NCBI GenBank assembly: GCA_017631315.1
Contig: JAGBTN010000021.1
Coordinates: forward strand, 1-64,000
DNA: 64,000 nt
Source of the DNA: Bacteroidaceae bacterium
GTDB taxonomy: Bacteria; Bacteroidota; Bacteroidia; Bacteroidales; Bacteroidaceae
Direction: 5' to 3'
The position numbers and the translations under genes are program-made. The notes below the pieces were generated by a model. It made no database searches. It was not told the origin of the DNA and was given only the letters and a program-made list of their open reading frames with translations. Numbering within the stretch: the first letter of the stretch is position 1; each line of letters opens with the position of its first letter. Below are positions 18,276 through 27,358 of the stretch, piece by piece.

Positions 18276-18320
18276 AGGTTAGTGTCGATCCGTCCTAGAA
18301 CGACAATACATTACTAACCT
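18276..18320 (+). other. Hairpin upstream of the secreted-protein gene
   Basis: AGGTTAGT (18276-18283) pairs with ACTAACCT (18313-18320), with an inner GTCG/CGAC pairing. No T run follows, so it is more likely a leader hairpin or end structure of the preceding RNA than a classical terminator. Confidence 0.4.
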
Positions 18321-18335
18321 AAATACTGTAATTTT

Positions 18336-19031
18336 GTGAAAAAGTTAATTCTTATGATGCTGCTTATGTGCTCGGTGAGCGCATGGGCACAAGACGTGAT
18401 TGTGAAGAAGGACGGCTCACTTGTGGTGTGTCGCATCTTGGAAGTAACACAAACGGAAGTCGTTTATCAGAAATGGGACGATAAGGATGAGTCGAAGTAT
18501 ATCGTCAATCAGGGTGACTTAACGTCCATCCAGTACAAAGACGGTACTAAAAGACTCTTCGAAAGCACCGACAAACCCATAGTACAGGTTAACCAACCGA
18601 AGACGGACGACGAACTCCTGAAGATGGCTAACCACATGGATTTGAGGACAACCAACAAGGTTGAAAGGAAGATTAAAAAACTAAAACGATGGGGATGGAC
18701 TCTTGGTAGTCTTATGATGGCTACTGGTGCAGGCATTATTGTTGGTATGGCTGTGAGTCCCGAGTTCCCTACGGAAGATATAATGTGGGATTATATGGGA
18801 TGTATTGTAAGTGGACCTGTAATTTTTGCTTGTGGTGCTGCCATAACAACCGGTTGTGTTGTGAGGGCAAACAAACTGAAACGCTCACTTTACGATGTAA
18901 ATAATTCTGCTCTTTATAGGCAGGATTTCAAACTTAAGAATGGCTCTTCTATTGCTACTGGTGTGGATATTCTGCAAGACAACACTCGCAGGAATCAAAC
19001 TCTGGGTATCGGACTTAGTTATAACTTCTAA
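18336..19031 (+). CDS. Exported protein of unknown function with two internal hydrophobic segments
   Basis: 231 residues starting at a GTG. This start is chosen because it gives a complete signal peptide (MKKLILMMLLMCSVSAWAQ). Residues 20-80 form a small beta-rich domain of the 'DVIVKKDGSLVVCRILEV' type seen in many Bacteroidales exported proteins. Residues about 110-135 and 150-175 are hydrophobic and may be membrane segments; the end has an outer-membrane-like aromatic terminus (GIGLSYNF). A TAATTTTG motif overlaps the GTG, so an ATG at 18354 would be the alternative if transcription starts there. Probably co-transcribed with the lipoprotein gene 11 bp downstream. Function not recognised. 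Confidence 0.75.
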   Translation: MKKLILMMLLMCSVSAWAQDVIVKKDGSLVVCRILEVTQTEVVYQKWDDKDESKYIVNQGDLTSIQYKDGTKRLFESTDKPIVQVNQPKTDDELLKMANHMDLRTTNKVERKIKKLKRWGWTLGSLMMATGAGIIVGMAVSPEFPTEDIMWDYMGCIVSGPVIFACGAAITTGCVVRANKLKRSLYDVNNSALYRQDFKLKNGSSIATGVDILQDNTRRNQTLGIGLSYNF

Positions 19032-19042
19032 CATATAGACAC

Positions 19043-19423
19043 ATGAAACTGTATAATTTTTTTTCGATGGCTGCTTGTGCTGCTGCAATGACCTTAACCT
19101 CGTGCAGAACAATGAACGGCGCATATGGCGAAAACGCACAGAATGATATCAACACTCTCCTCTCCAGCACAAACGAGTATGATCTGGATGTCTCCACCGA
19201 ACCTATTACCTATACCATTGACATCTCAACGGAACTCGGTGCAGCGAAACTTAAAAACCTCACAGTTAAACAGGCTGAAGACCTGGCAAAGCGTGAGGCA
19301 ATCATGAAATACAAGTGCGGAACTTTGGTAAACCCGCAGTATACATACCTGAAGAAGGGCAAGCGAATACTGAGAATCACAGTATATGGCTTCCCTGCTA
19401 TGTATAAGAATCAGGAAAAATAA
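19043..19423 (+). CDS. Small lipoprotein of unknown function
   Basis: 126 residues. The N-terminus is a lipoprotein signal with lipobox LTSC, cysteine near residue 21. The mature part has a conserved-looking segment 'LTVKQAEDLAKREAIMKYKC' and an 'ILRITVYGFPA' beta-strand. It lies 11 bp after the preceding exported-protein gene and ends before a strong terminator, so the two likely form one unit at the cell envelope. I do not recognise the family. Confidence 0.75.
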   Translation: MKLYNFFSMAACAAAMTLTSCRTMNGAYGENAQNDINTLLSSTNEYDLDVSTEPITYTIDISTELGAAKLKNLTVKQAEDLAKREAIMKYKCGTLVNPQYTYLKKGKRILRITVYGFPAMYKNQEK

Positions 19424-19495
19424 TATGACGATGCCAAGCTAAGGCAAGAGATAGACATCAACATCAGATAGTCTGTTCTGTATGCTTTCACACTA

Positions 19496-19538
19496 CAAAG
19501 AATCACCGCACGCACACCGCTTGCGGTGATTTTCTTTG
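19496..19538 (+). terminator. Intrinsic terminator after the lipoprotein gene
   Basis: AATCACCGCA pairs with TGCGGTGATT across an 11-nt loop, followed by TTCTTTGTTT. The flanking CAAAGAA/TTCTTTG extends the stem, so it may work in both directions. Confidence 0.8.
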
Positions 19539-19573
19539 TTTCACCTGAACAGCCTGCAAGGGATATCTAAAAA

Positions 19574-19661
19574 ACAGGTTAACCATTCTGCCCGGAAAGG
19601 TTAAGCATTATGAGCAATTAGGTTAAGCATTATTGCCATAATGGTTAACCTTTTTTTTGTG
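19574..19661. repeat. GGTTAACC array B (four cores, 22-bp period)
   Basis: Cores start at 19574, 19596, 19618 and 19640. The arrangement is the same as in array A: an AxAGGTTAACCATT core, two AGGTTAAGCATT cores, then the reverse complement AATGGTTAACCTTT running into T residues. The first spacer CTGCCCGG is identical to that of array A and the following bases (GCATGGC) are also shared, so A and B look like copies of one another. Confidence 0.9.
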
Positions 19662-19730
19662 CATGGCCTGGGCTTTGGGCGAGGAGGCTGAAAAATACTT
19701 CTTGCATACAAAGAAAAGTTTGTCGTTTCG

Positions 19731-19761
19731 TTGTATTATTTCTTCTTTCTCTCTACCTTTG
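19731..19761 (+). promoter_or_regulatory. Promoter for the PBP4-type carboxypeptidase gene
   Basis: TACCTTTG (19754-19761) is preceded by TTG at 19731-19733 with a 20-bp gap. The leader would be about 15 nt before the ATG at 19781. Confidence 0.6.
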
Positions 19762-19780
19762 TGGCGAAGTCTGATATTAT

Positions 19781-21136
19781 ATGATAAAATATACAAAATA
19801 CCTTTTTCTGCTTCTGCTTGTGGCTTCGTGTGCCTCGCACCGGCCCATGCGACGCTCTGTGCGCCATGCCGATGCCATGCCGGCACTGCCCTACGGGGTG
19901 CAGCAGACGGTGGTCGGCGTGCAGGAGGACAAGCAGAAGGAGAAAGAAGCCGCAGCCTATGCCAGGCCGTCCGTCTCGCAGGTGGAGTACGCACCACAGG
20001 GAACATGGCAATATGCAAAGCAGATGGCACTCGACATGCTGTGCCAGTCGTCGCTCTTCGAGACGTCTCAACTGGGACTCTACGTGTATGACTTGACCGA
20101 GAGCAAGCCCCTCTATGCCGTCAACGCTGCCCACAGAATGCGACCTGCCTCGTGCCAGAAACTCGTCACCGCCATCACAGCTCTGCACTTCCTGAAGGGC
20201 AACTATCAGTTCCACACCGATTTCCGCATCACAGGCAAGGTGACAAAAGGCATACTGCAAGGCGACCTCATCGTGGTGGGCGGCATGGACCCCATGGTCA
20301 GCACAGACGAACTGCTCGTGGCAGCACGGCAAATAAAACAACAACACGGCATCAACAGCATAGCAGGCTCGGTGGTGCTGGACCTCACCATGAGGGAAGA
20401 CACACCATACGGCTGGGGATGGTGCTGGGATGACGACTACGGTCCGCTCTCCGCACTGCTTGCTGATGGCAAAGACTGCTTCAAGCAAAAATGGATCGAG
20501 GCACTCGGAAAAGCCAACATTAAGTGCGACACCGCCTTCACCATAAAGGTGCACAACCCAAAAGAAACAAGACCAAAAACCGCTCCGACAAGCACCTCCG
20601 TCTATTCCATACAACATAATATAGACGAACTGCTCAACCCTATGATGAAAAAGAGCGACAACATCTACGCCGAATGTCTGTTCTACCAAATAGCAGCCAC
20701 CGTCGCAGAGAAAGGAGCAGGCCAGAAAGAAGCAGCACAGCGTACGGCAGAACTGATGGAACAAATAGGCCTACAACCCGAACAATACAAAGTGGCAGAC
20801 GGCAGCGGACTGTCGCTCTACAACTATGCCTCAGCCGAAATGCTCGTCGCCATGCTCCGATATGCCTGGCACACAGAACACATCCACAAACAACTGCTGA
20901 CCTCATTACCCATCTCAGGCTTCGACGGCACACTGAAAAAACGCATGATAGGCACACCGGCCGAAGGCAACGTACGTGCAAAGACAGGCAGTGTGAGCGG
21001 CATAGCATCGCTGGCAGGATACATCACCGCCAGCAACGGACACATACTCGCCTTCGCCATCATCAACCAAGGCGTGGCACCACTCTCCGCAGGACGTGCC
21101 TTCCAGGACAATGTCTGCATAGAACTCAGCAAATAA
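19781..21136 (+). CDS. dacB: D-alanyl-D-alanine carboxypeptidase/endopeptidase, PBP4 (DacB) family lipoprotein
   Basis: 451 residues. The N-terminus is a lipoprotein signal (LFLLLLVASC). The three penicillin-binding motifs are present: S124-C-Q-K127 (nucleophilic serine), S292-D-N294 and K401-T-G403. Between the first two lies the inserted domain typical of PBP4. It trims or cleaves peptidoglycan cross-links in the periplasm. Third codon positions change along the gene from G/C-ending to strongly A/C-ending towards the 3' end. It is followed 26 bp later by a gene for a secreted coiled-coil protein. Confidence 0.92.
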   Translation: MIKYTKYLFLLLLVASCASHRPMRRSVRHADAMPALPYGVQQTVVGVQEDKQKEKEAAAYARPSVSQVEYAPQGTWQYAKQMALDMLCQSSLFETSQLGLYVYDLTESKPLYAVNAAHRMRPASCQKLVTAITALHFLKGNYQFHTDFRITGKVTKGILQGDLIVVGGMDPMVSTDELLVAARQIKQQHGINSIAGSVVLDLTMREDTPYGWGWCWDDDYGPLSALLADGKDCFKQKWIEALGKANIKCDTAFTIKVHNPKETRPKTAPTSTSVYSIQHNIDELLNPMMKKSDNIYAECLFYQIAATVAEKGAGQKEAAQRTAELMEQIGLQPEQYKVADGSGLSLYNYASAEMLVAMLRYAWHTEHIHKQLLTSLPISGFDGTLKKRMIGTPAEGNVRAKTGSVSGIASLAGYITASNGHILAFAIINQGVAPLSAGRAFQDNVCIELSK

Positions 21137-21162
21137 TGTTCAACAAATAAAACCCTACCGCT

Positions 21163-21720
21163 ATGAAAACCATCCTCACCATCCTGGCTCTCGCCATCAC
21201 AATGCCAATGATGGCACAAAGAATGAACGACGGAAAAACCTGTCAAGACTGGAAAAAAGAGTACGAAAACCAAGTGAGTAAACTCAAAAGCGAACTCAAC
21301 ATACTAAAGAAAAACGCTAAAACAAGCACAAACTCCAACATCAAAGCAGAAATAAAAAAGAAGGATGCCGAACTGAAGAAAGCTAAAAGTAACCTGAAAG
21401 TCGCTAAGAAAGCAGCATCACTCGAGAAGAAAGCCGACAAAAACTTCAGTAAAGCACAAAGCACAAGCCTCAAGTTAGAACAAAAAAACGCTAAGATAAA
21501 CAAGAAAATAACTAAGGCAAAAGCCAAAGAAACAAAAGCCCTTGCAAAGCTTCAGAAAGAGCAACAAAACCTGGAAAACATAAAGAAAGACATCGAAATA
21601 CTGCAGAACAATCTGGAAAGTCTGCAGACAGAAACCAATCTTGCCAAAGATATTCTGGACAACACAAAGAGCAAAAAGGACGAAGCGAAACGCCTGCTCA
21701 TAGAAGGTATCAGTAAATAA
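21163..21720 (+). CDS. Secreted lysine-rich coiled-coil protein
   Basis: 185 residues: signal peptide at 1-19 (MKTILTILALAITMPMMAQ), then an almost uninterrupted charged helix with heptad pattern, very rich in Lys, Glu and Ala (about residues 30-180). No enzymatic motif is present. Strong A-ending codon use continues that of the end of the upstream gene. It could be a periplasmic coiled-coil spacer or binding protein; the function is not recognised. Confidence 0.7.
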   Translation: MKTILTILALAITMPMMAQRMNDGKTCQDWKKEYENQVSKLKSELNILKKNAKTSTNSNIKAEIKKKDAELKKAKSNLKVAKKAASLEKKADKNFSKAQSTSLKLEQKNAKINKKITKAKAKETKALAKLQKEQQNLENIKKDIEILQNNLESLQTETNLAKDILDNTKSKKDEAKRLLIEGISK

Positions 21721-21761
21721 AACACCAATACCTTAACAGAAACAACAGAAAACCTACTGCA

Positions 21762-22286
21762 TCAGTGCTTATCCGCCAGATGCCATAGCACAATGCCGGC
21801 GGCCACGCTGACATTAAGGCTGTGCTTTGTGCCCCACTGAGGTATTTCAATGCAGCCATCGCACTTGTCCACAATGTGCTGTTGCACACCCTTTACCTCG
21901 TTTCCAAGCACTACTGCATAGCGTTTTACCTCTTCCTTACAGAAGTTTTGCAAGAGCGTACTTCCCTCGCATTGCTCTACTGCCAGGAGTGTGTAGCCTT
22001 GCTTTCGGAGGTAATCGACAGCCTCGTCTGTCTCTTTGAAGTAACGCCAACTGACACTTTCCTCTGCCCCGAGTGCTGTTTTGTGTATCTCCGGATGGGG
22101 AGGTTGAGCAGTGATGCCGCACAAAAGTACTTCTTCTATGCAGAAAGCATCGCTCGTTCTGAACACGCTGCCTACGTTGTGCAGGCTCCTTACGTGGTCC
22201 AATACTACTGCTATGGGCTGCTTTTCCGTTTCGCGGAACTCACCAAGTGTGAGCCTGCCCATTTCGGTTACCTTCAACTTCCTCAT
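21762..22286 (-). CDS. SpoU/TrmH-family RNA 2'-O-methyltransferase
   Basis: 174 residues with the three SpoU motifs: LHNVGSVFRTSDAF (motif 1), VVLGNEVKGV (motif 2) and IPQWGTKHSLNVSVAAGI (motif 3). These form the trefoil-knot SAM site. The short length without an N-terminal substrate-binding domain resembles TrmL/TrmH-like tRNA methylases more than rRNA Gm2251 methylases, so the exact target nucleotide is not assigned. Confidence 0.88.
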   Translation of the reverse strand: MRKLKVTEMGRLTLGEFRETEKQPIAVVLDHVRSLHNVGSVFRTSDAFCIEEVLLCGITAQPPHPEIHKTALGAEESVSWRYFKETDEAVDYLRKQGYTLLAVEQCEGSTLLQNFCKEEVKRYAVVLGNEVKGVQQHIVDKCDGCIEIPQWGTKHSLNVSVAAGIVLWHLADKH

Positions 22287-22719
22287 GCTTCTGTGTTTTG
22301 TTTGTGTGGCTGCAAAATTAACAAATAATGTTAATAACTGTGTTAATAACTACCCATTTATTAACAACAACAGGGTGAAAAAGTCGTCTTTCTTCAGTTT
22401 TTCAACAATAATGAAATGTTATAAAAATACTTTCAACCTAAAAAATTGTACTTATCAAGGCTTCTTTTTGAGGAAATGTGTTAACTTTGCATGTTGTTAA
22501 CATGTGTTGAAAACTTTCTTCTCTGCTGCTGCTAATTTCTTTTATATTAAAGGATATGGGGTGGATGGCAGTGGTTGATAAGAGGTGCATAAGGGGTGGT
22601 GAGGTGTTGACAACTTGGATGATGTGAAAATGGGTTGTGGAGTTATCCACTTATCAACCGCATATCATCATCATCATAAATACTTATTTTAAATATATAT
22701 ATAAATAATATTATAATAT
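22287..22719. other. 433-bp gene-free region with DnaA-box-like sites and an A+T-rich tract
   Basis: No gene is seen. There are repeated TTATCAACC-type nonamers: GGTTGATAA at 22573-22581, TTATCCACT at 22643-22651 (close to the DnaA box TTATCCACA), TTATCAACC at 22651-22659 and GGTTGATAA at 22725-22733. There are also several TGTTAATAAC repeats near 22330-22350 and a tract of nearly pure A+T at 22676-22722. A -7 element TAACTTTG is at 22482-22489. It may be a replication origin or simply the nadA/methyltransferase promoter region; gene orientation does not switch here. Confidence 0.35.
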
Positions 22720-23703
22720 ATGATGGTTGATAACAGTTGGAAGGCTGCGGGCTATGTGACGGAGGCTGTTCCTGAGGGAGCGGACTTGAAGGCTGAGATA
22801 CGCCGTATGTGCAAGGAGAAGAATGCTGTCATCATGGCGCACTACTATACGGAGGGTGTGATTCAGGATGTGGCGGACTTTGTGGGCGACAGTTTGGCTT
22901 TGGCTCAGCAGGCGGCTCGCACGGAGGCGGACATCATTGTGATGTGTGGTGTTCACTTTATGGGTGAGACGAACAAGATTCTTTGCCCACGGAAGAAGGT
23001 GCTTGTGCCGGACTTGAATGCCACTTGTTCGCTGGCGGAGAGTTGTCCTGCCGGCGAGTTTGAGGCGTTCGTGAAGGCGCATCCCGACCATACGGTCATT
23101 AGTTATGTGAACACTACGGCTGCCACGAAGGCTCTGACGGACATTGTTGTCACTAGTGGCAATGCTATGCAGATTGTGAATGCTTTGCCCAAGGAGGAGA
23201 AGATAGTGTTTGGTCCGGACCGTAATCTTGGTGGTTACATCAATGCGGTTACGGGCAGGGACATGGTTCTCTGGAATGGAGCGTGCCATGTTCACGAGAA
23301 GTTCAGCCTTGAGGGCATACTGAAGTTGAAGCAGGAGCACCCCGATGCCAAGGTGCTTGTGCATCCGGAGTGTAAGGAATCGGTGGTGAAGGTGGCCGAC
23401 AAGGTGGGCAGCACGGCGGTTCTTCTCAAGTTCTGCCAGGAGGACAGTGCCACGGAGTTTATTGTAGTGACGGAGAGTGGCATTCTGCACAAGATGCGTC
23501 AGGCGTGTCCGCAGAAGACCTTCTTGCCTGCTCCGCCGGAGGATAACTGTGGTGGCTGCAACGAGTGTGACTACATGAGGCTCATCACTTTGGAGAAACT
23601 CTACAACTGTCTGAAGTACGAATGGCCAGAGATTGAGGTGGATGCACAGGTGGCTGAGAAGGCTGTGAAGTGCATCAACCGCATGCTCGAAATGAGTAAG
23701 TAA
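22720..23703 (+). CDS. nadA: Quinolinate synthase
   Basis: 327 residues with the three pseudo-symmetric domains and the conserved cysteines that bind the [4Fe-4S] cluster, in LNATCSLAESCP, WNGACHVHEKF and DNCGGCNECDYM. It condenses iminoaspartate from NadB with dihydroxyacetone phosphate to quinolinate. The two start codons ATGATG are adjacent; the first is used here. The GGTTGATAA motif overlaps codons 2-5. Codons end mostly in G or T, unlike the A/C-rich neighbours to the left. It is not linked to nadB, 10 kb away. Confidence 0.95.
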   Translation: MMVDNSWKAAGYVTEAVPEGADLKAEIRRMCKEKNAVIMAHYYTEGVIQDVADFVGDSLALAQQAARTEADIIVMCGVHFMGETNKILCPRKKVLVPDLNATCSLAESCPAGEFEAFVKAHPDHTVISYVNTTAATKALTDIVVTSGNAMQIVNALPKEEKIVFGPDRNLGGYINAVTGRDMVLWNGACHVHEKFSLEGILKLKQEHPDAKVLVHPECKESVVKVADKVGSTAVLLKFCQEDSATEFIVVTESGILHKMRQACPQKTFLPAPPEDNCGGCNECDYMRLITLEKLYNCLKYEWPEIEVDAQVAEKAVKCINRMLEMSK

Positions 23704-23729
23704 CAGACCACTGCGGTGTAGGTAAAAAT

Positions 23730-23817
23730 AAAGGTTAACCATTATAGAAAGAATGGTTAACCTTTTCTTGTATAATGGTTAAGGGTTTTGTCAATAATGC
23801 TTAACCATTATTTATGG
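23730..23817. repeat. GGTTAACC array C (four cores, 22-bp period)
   Basis: Cores start at 23730, 23752, 23774 and 23796, between the convergent nadA and polA genes. The first two (AAAGGTTAACCATT and AATGGTTAACCTTT) are reverse complements, so the array can act as a two-sided hairpin. The array ends 9 bp from the polA stop codon. Confidence 0.9.
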
Positions 23818-23825
23818 GTACGCCT

Positions 23826-26294
23826 TTAGTGTGCTTCGAGCCAGTTTGCGCCCCATCCGCAGTCGGCAATGAGAGGCACTCGCAGTTGTGCGGCGGCTTG
23901 CATTTCTTCTATCACGAGGCTTTGCAGTCTCTCTTTCTCTTCTGGCACGACGGAGAAGTTGAGTTCGTCGTGAACCTGCAGCATCATCTTCGACTGGAAG
24001 GCTTCCTGCTTCATGCGACGACCTATGCGTATCATGGCTATCTTTATGATGTCGGCAGCACTGCCCTGTATGGGAGCGTTGATGGCATTGCGTTCGGCAT
24101 AGGCACGCACCACGGCGTTGCCCGAGTTGATGTCGGGCAGTTGGCAACGACGCCCGAAGATGGTCTCCGTATAACCCTTGTCGCGAGCCATTTCAATGCT
24201 CTTGTCCATGTAGGCCTTCACGCCCGGATAAGTCTCGAAGTAACCGTCTATGAGTTGCTTGGCTTCGGTTCTCGACACACCCATCCTTTCTGCCAGACCG
24301 AAGGCACTGATGCCGTAGATGATGCCGAAGTTGGCTGTCTTGGCTTTCCGGCGTTCGTCCGAAGTCACCTCCTCAAGCGGTTTCTTGAAAATCTTGGCAG
24401 CCGTGGCAGCATGAATGTCGTTGCCTTGCACGAAAGCCTCAATGAGGTTGGCGTCCTGGCTCAGGTGAGCCATAATGCGAAGTTCAATCTGACTGTAGTC
24501 GGCACTGAAGAAGAGTTGTCCCGGATAAGGGATGAAAGCCTTTCGCACCTCCTTGCCTTGGGCATCGCGCACCGGTATGTTCTGCAGATTGGGGTTCGAC
24601 GACGACAGACGGCCCGTGGCGGTAACGGTCTGATTGAACGACGTATGTATGTGTCCCGTCTGCGGATTGATGAGTTGCGGCAAGGCATCGATGTACGTGC
24701 TCAACAGTTTCTTCACGCCACGGTAGTCCAGTATCTTGCCCACAACAGGGTGTTTGCGCTGCAAAGCCTCCAGAACCTCCTCGTTGGTCACGTACTGCCC
24801 CTTCTTCGTCTTCTTCGCCTTTGGGTCGAGAGCCAGGCGTTCGAAGAGCACTTCGCCCACCTGCTTGGGGCTGGAGATGTTGAATTCCGTGCCGGCAAGG
24901 CTGTGTATTTCTGCCTCCAGTTCAAGCATCTGTTGCGTAAAGAGGCGGCTCGTCTCCTTCAGTCCCTCAGTGTCTATCATCACACCCGCCTCCTCCATTT
25001 CCGCAAGCACAGGCATCAGCGGCATCTCTATCTCGCAGAAAAGTGTCCACAGACCCTCCTCTTTCAGTTGTTTCTCAAAGAAAACTTTCAGTTCACCAAT
25101 GTCATTGCAGCCGTAAACGCTCAGCAGATAATCAAGATGATGACGCATCTCCGGATGGAGAAGATAGTGGGCAATCTCCGTATCGAACATAGGTCTTGAA
25201 GTCAATCCCTGAGCCTTCAGTTCCTTCCACTGCGCCTTCAGGTTGTGCCCCACTACCATACCGTCGTCCATCACCATCATCTCTGCGGCAGAACCACTGT
25301 CAGCCTTCACCTCAGCCACAGGCACATCGCTCGCAGAGGTCTGCACAGGCATATCGAAAAGACTCAGTTGAGTGGAGCCGTCGCTGTACGTTTTTGCCGT
25401 TTCCTTTGGTGCAGGCGCAGGTTTGGCACTGCTCGTCTTGCTCAGCAACTGGCGAAATTCCAGTATTTTATATAGTTCGTTCAGTCTTTCGTAGTCGGGT
25501 TCCTTAATCTTCAGTGCATCCATATCCAGCCTGATGGGCACCTCTGTGCAGATAGTGGCCAGCCATTTGCTCTGACGTATCTGTTCCACATTAGCCTCCA
25601 CCTTCGCCTTGAGCGCACCCTTCAACTTGTCCGTCGAAACCAAAAGCGCTTCAATGCTGCCAAACTCCTCAACGAGTTTTTGTGCCGTCTTCTCCCCTAC
25701 TCCCGGACAACCCGGTATGTTGTCCACAGCATCGCCCATCAATCCAAGCATATCGATGACCTGAAGCGGCGAATCAAGTCCCCACTTCCGTTTCACTTCC
25801 TCAACCCCAAGAATCTCTGCCTCGTTGCTCTTGCCCAAACCGGGACGGTAGATCCGCACACAAGGCGTAACAAGTTGGCCATAATCCTTGTCCGGAGTCA
25901 TCATATAGGTCTCAATGCCCATCGAATCAGCCTGGCGGGAAAGTGTTCCTATCACATCGTCTGCCTCATAACCCTGCACCTCGAGCACCGGAATGTTACG
26001 CGCCTTCAAGATATCCTTGATGATTGGCACCGCAAAACGAATGGCTTCCGGCGTCTCTTCGCGTTGTGCTTTATACAAAGGGTATGCCTCGTGGCGGAAA
26101 GTAGGCCCGTGAGGATCGAATGCCACCCCAAGATGTGTGGGCTGACCCTTAGCCATTACCTCGTCCAAGGTGTTGACAAAACCCAAAATAGCCGAAGTAT
26201 TCTCTCCTTTTGAATTGATGCGTGGGTTCTTGAAGAAAGCATAATATGCACGATAAATAAGTGCGTATGCGTCGAGTAAATAGAGTTTCTGCAT
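23826..26294 (-). CDS. polA: DNA polymerase I lacking a recognisable 3'-5' exonuclease
   Basis: 822 residues. The N-terminal 5'-3' exonuclease (about 1-290) and the C-terminal polymerase domain are intact: motif A DYSQIELRIMAHLS, motif B RRKAKTANFGIIYG, motif C QVHDELNFSVV. The region between them is short. After QLSLFD there are only about 30 low-complexity residues before VVGHNLKAQW, where family members with proofreading have over 100. The DxE of Exo I, the aspartate after GxNLKYD (Exo II) and the YxxED of Exo III are all missing. So nick translation and synthesis should be retained, but proofreading not. It is transcribed divergently from the polyprenyl synthase gene. Confidence 0.95.
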   Translation of the reverse strand: MQKLYLLDAYALIYRAYYAFFKNPRINSKGENTSAILGFVNTLDEVMAKGQPTHLGVAFDPHGPTFRHEAYPLYKAQREETPEAIRFAVPIIKDILKARNIPVLEVQGYEADDVIGTLSRQADSMGIETYMMTPDKDYGQLVTPCVRIYRPGLGKSNEAEILGVEEVKRKWGLDSPLQVIDMLGLMGDAVDNIPGCPGVGEKTAQKLVEEFGSIEALLVSTDKLKGALKAKVEANVEQIRQSKWLATICTEVPIRLDMDALKIKEPDYERLNELYKILEFRQLLSKTSSAKPAPAPKETAKTYSDGSTQLSLFDMPVQTSASDVPVAEVKADSGSAAEMMVMDDGMVVGHNLKAQWKELKAQGLTSRPMFDTEIAHYLLHPEMRHHLDYLLSVYGCNDIGELKVFFEKQLKEEGLWTLFCEIEMPLMPVLAEMEEAGVMIDTEGLKETSRLFTQQMLELEAEIHSLAGTEFNISSPKQVGEVLFERLALDPKAKKTKKGQYVTNEEVLEALQRKHPVVGKILDYRGVKKLLSTYIDALPQLINPQTGHIHTSFNQTVTATGRLSSSNPNLQNIPVRDAQGKEVRKAFIPYPGQLFFSADYSQIELRIMAHLSQDANLIEAFVQGNDIHAATAAKIFKKPLEEVTSDERRKAKTANFGIIYGISAFGLAERMGVSRTEAKQLIDGYFETYPGVKAYMDKSIEMARDKGYTETIFGRRCQLPDINSGNAVVRAYAERNAINAPIQGSAADIIKIAMIRIGRRMKQEAFQSKMMLQVHDELNFSVVPEEKERLQSLVIEEMQAAAQLRVPLIADCGWGANWLEAH

Positions 26295-26358
26295 CGTTTC
26301 CTTTCTTTTTATTTGGTAAAATTATAGAAAAAATATGAAAGATGCGCTTTTTTATGTA

Positions 26359-26366
26359 ATTTTGCA
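26359..26366 (+). promoter_or_regulatory. -7 element upstream of the polyprenyl synthase gene
   Basis: TAATTTTG followed by CAG lies about 18 bp before the ATG at 26384, a typical spacing for this phylum. The -33 region is weak (TTTT). The coordinate may be off by a base or two. Confidence 0.5.
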
Positions 26367-26383
26367 GCCTAAAGATTATATAA

Positions 26384-27358
26384 ATGGAGGTACTGGAACA
26401 AATCAAGGCACCTGTTTCTGCCGAAATGGAACAGTTCAACGAAGTATTCCGGCAGACGCTTTGCAGCGACAATGTTATGCTGCAAAAGGCAGTGGAACAC
26501 CTCATGAAAGCACCCGGAAAGCAAGTCCGTCCGATGCTTGTGATGCTGGCTGCACGCACGGTAGGAAAGGTAAACGACCAGGTTATCCGTGTTGCGCTTG
26601 CATTGGAGATGCTCCATACGGCTTCTCTTGTTCACGATGATGTGGTGGACGAAAGTGATCGTCGTCGTGGATTGCCTTCGATTAGTGCTTTACTCTCCAA
26701 CCAGGTTGCTGTTCTTGCCGGTGATTTCATCTTGAGCAAGGCGTTGGAGTGTGCTGCCCAGACGAACGATTTGCGCATTGTGCAACACATATCCAGGCTT
26801 GGCCAGACGCTTGCAGAGGGCGAACTGCTGCAACTTGAGAACCAAGACTCTGTGGAACTTTCCGAATCGGCTTACTTCGACATCATCAGCCGAAAGACTG
26901 CCAGTTTGTTTTCCGTCAGTGCGCGTCTTGGTGTGCTTGCGGCCGGTGGTTCGGAGGCAGAGGCGGAGCGCATGGCGCAGTTTGGCAAACTCATAGGCAT
27001 CTGCTTCCAGTTGCGCGACGATGTGTTTGATTATGGCACGGCGGAAGTGGGGAAACCTGTTTGCAGCGACATGCGTGAGGGCAAACTCACTTTGCCTGTT
27101 ATTTATGCGCTCAACCATTCGGACGAGGCTTCGTCGTTCCGTGAGACTGCTTTGAAGGTGCGTCGTGGCGAGGCAACGCAGGAGGAGATTCGCCAGCTGA
27201 TGGACTTTGCCGTGCAAGAGGGTGGTCTGGATTATGCTGTTTGGCACATGAAGGACATGCAGGGCATGGCCGACGGGCTTATTCCGGAGGACATCGACGG
27301 GCAGATTGCCGCTGCTCTCCATCTGTTGGCTTCTTTTGTGGCAGACAGAAAGCTGTGA
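26384..27358 (+). CDS. Long-chain polyprenyl diphosphate synthase
   Basis: 324 residues. The first aspartate-rich motif is in LVHDDVVDESDRRRG and the second in QLRDDVFDYG; GKQVRPML is also typical. It elongates allylic diphosphates with IPP to the all-trans side chain of menaquinone; the exact chain length cannot be read reliably. Menaquinone would serve the B-type fumarate reductase encoded at 28970-32486. The stop codon overlaps the GTG start of gluQ (GTGA). Third positions change from A/C-ending in the first third to G/T-ending later. Confidence 0.92.
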   Translation: MEVLEQIKAPVSAEMEQFNEVFRQTLCSDNVMLQKAVEHLMKAPGKQVRPMLVMLAARTVGKVNDQVIRVALALEMLHTASLVHDDVVDESDRRRGLPSISALLSNQVAVLAGDFILSKALECAAQTNDLRIVQHISRLGQTLAEGELLQLENQDSVELSESAYFDIISRKTASLFSVSARLGVLAAGGSEAEAERMAQFGKLIGICFQLRDDVFDYGTAEVGKPVCSDMREGKLTLPVIYALNHSDEASSFRETALKVRRGEATQEEIRQLMDFAVQEGGLDYAVWHMKDMQGMADGLIPEDIDGQIAAALHLLASFVADRKL

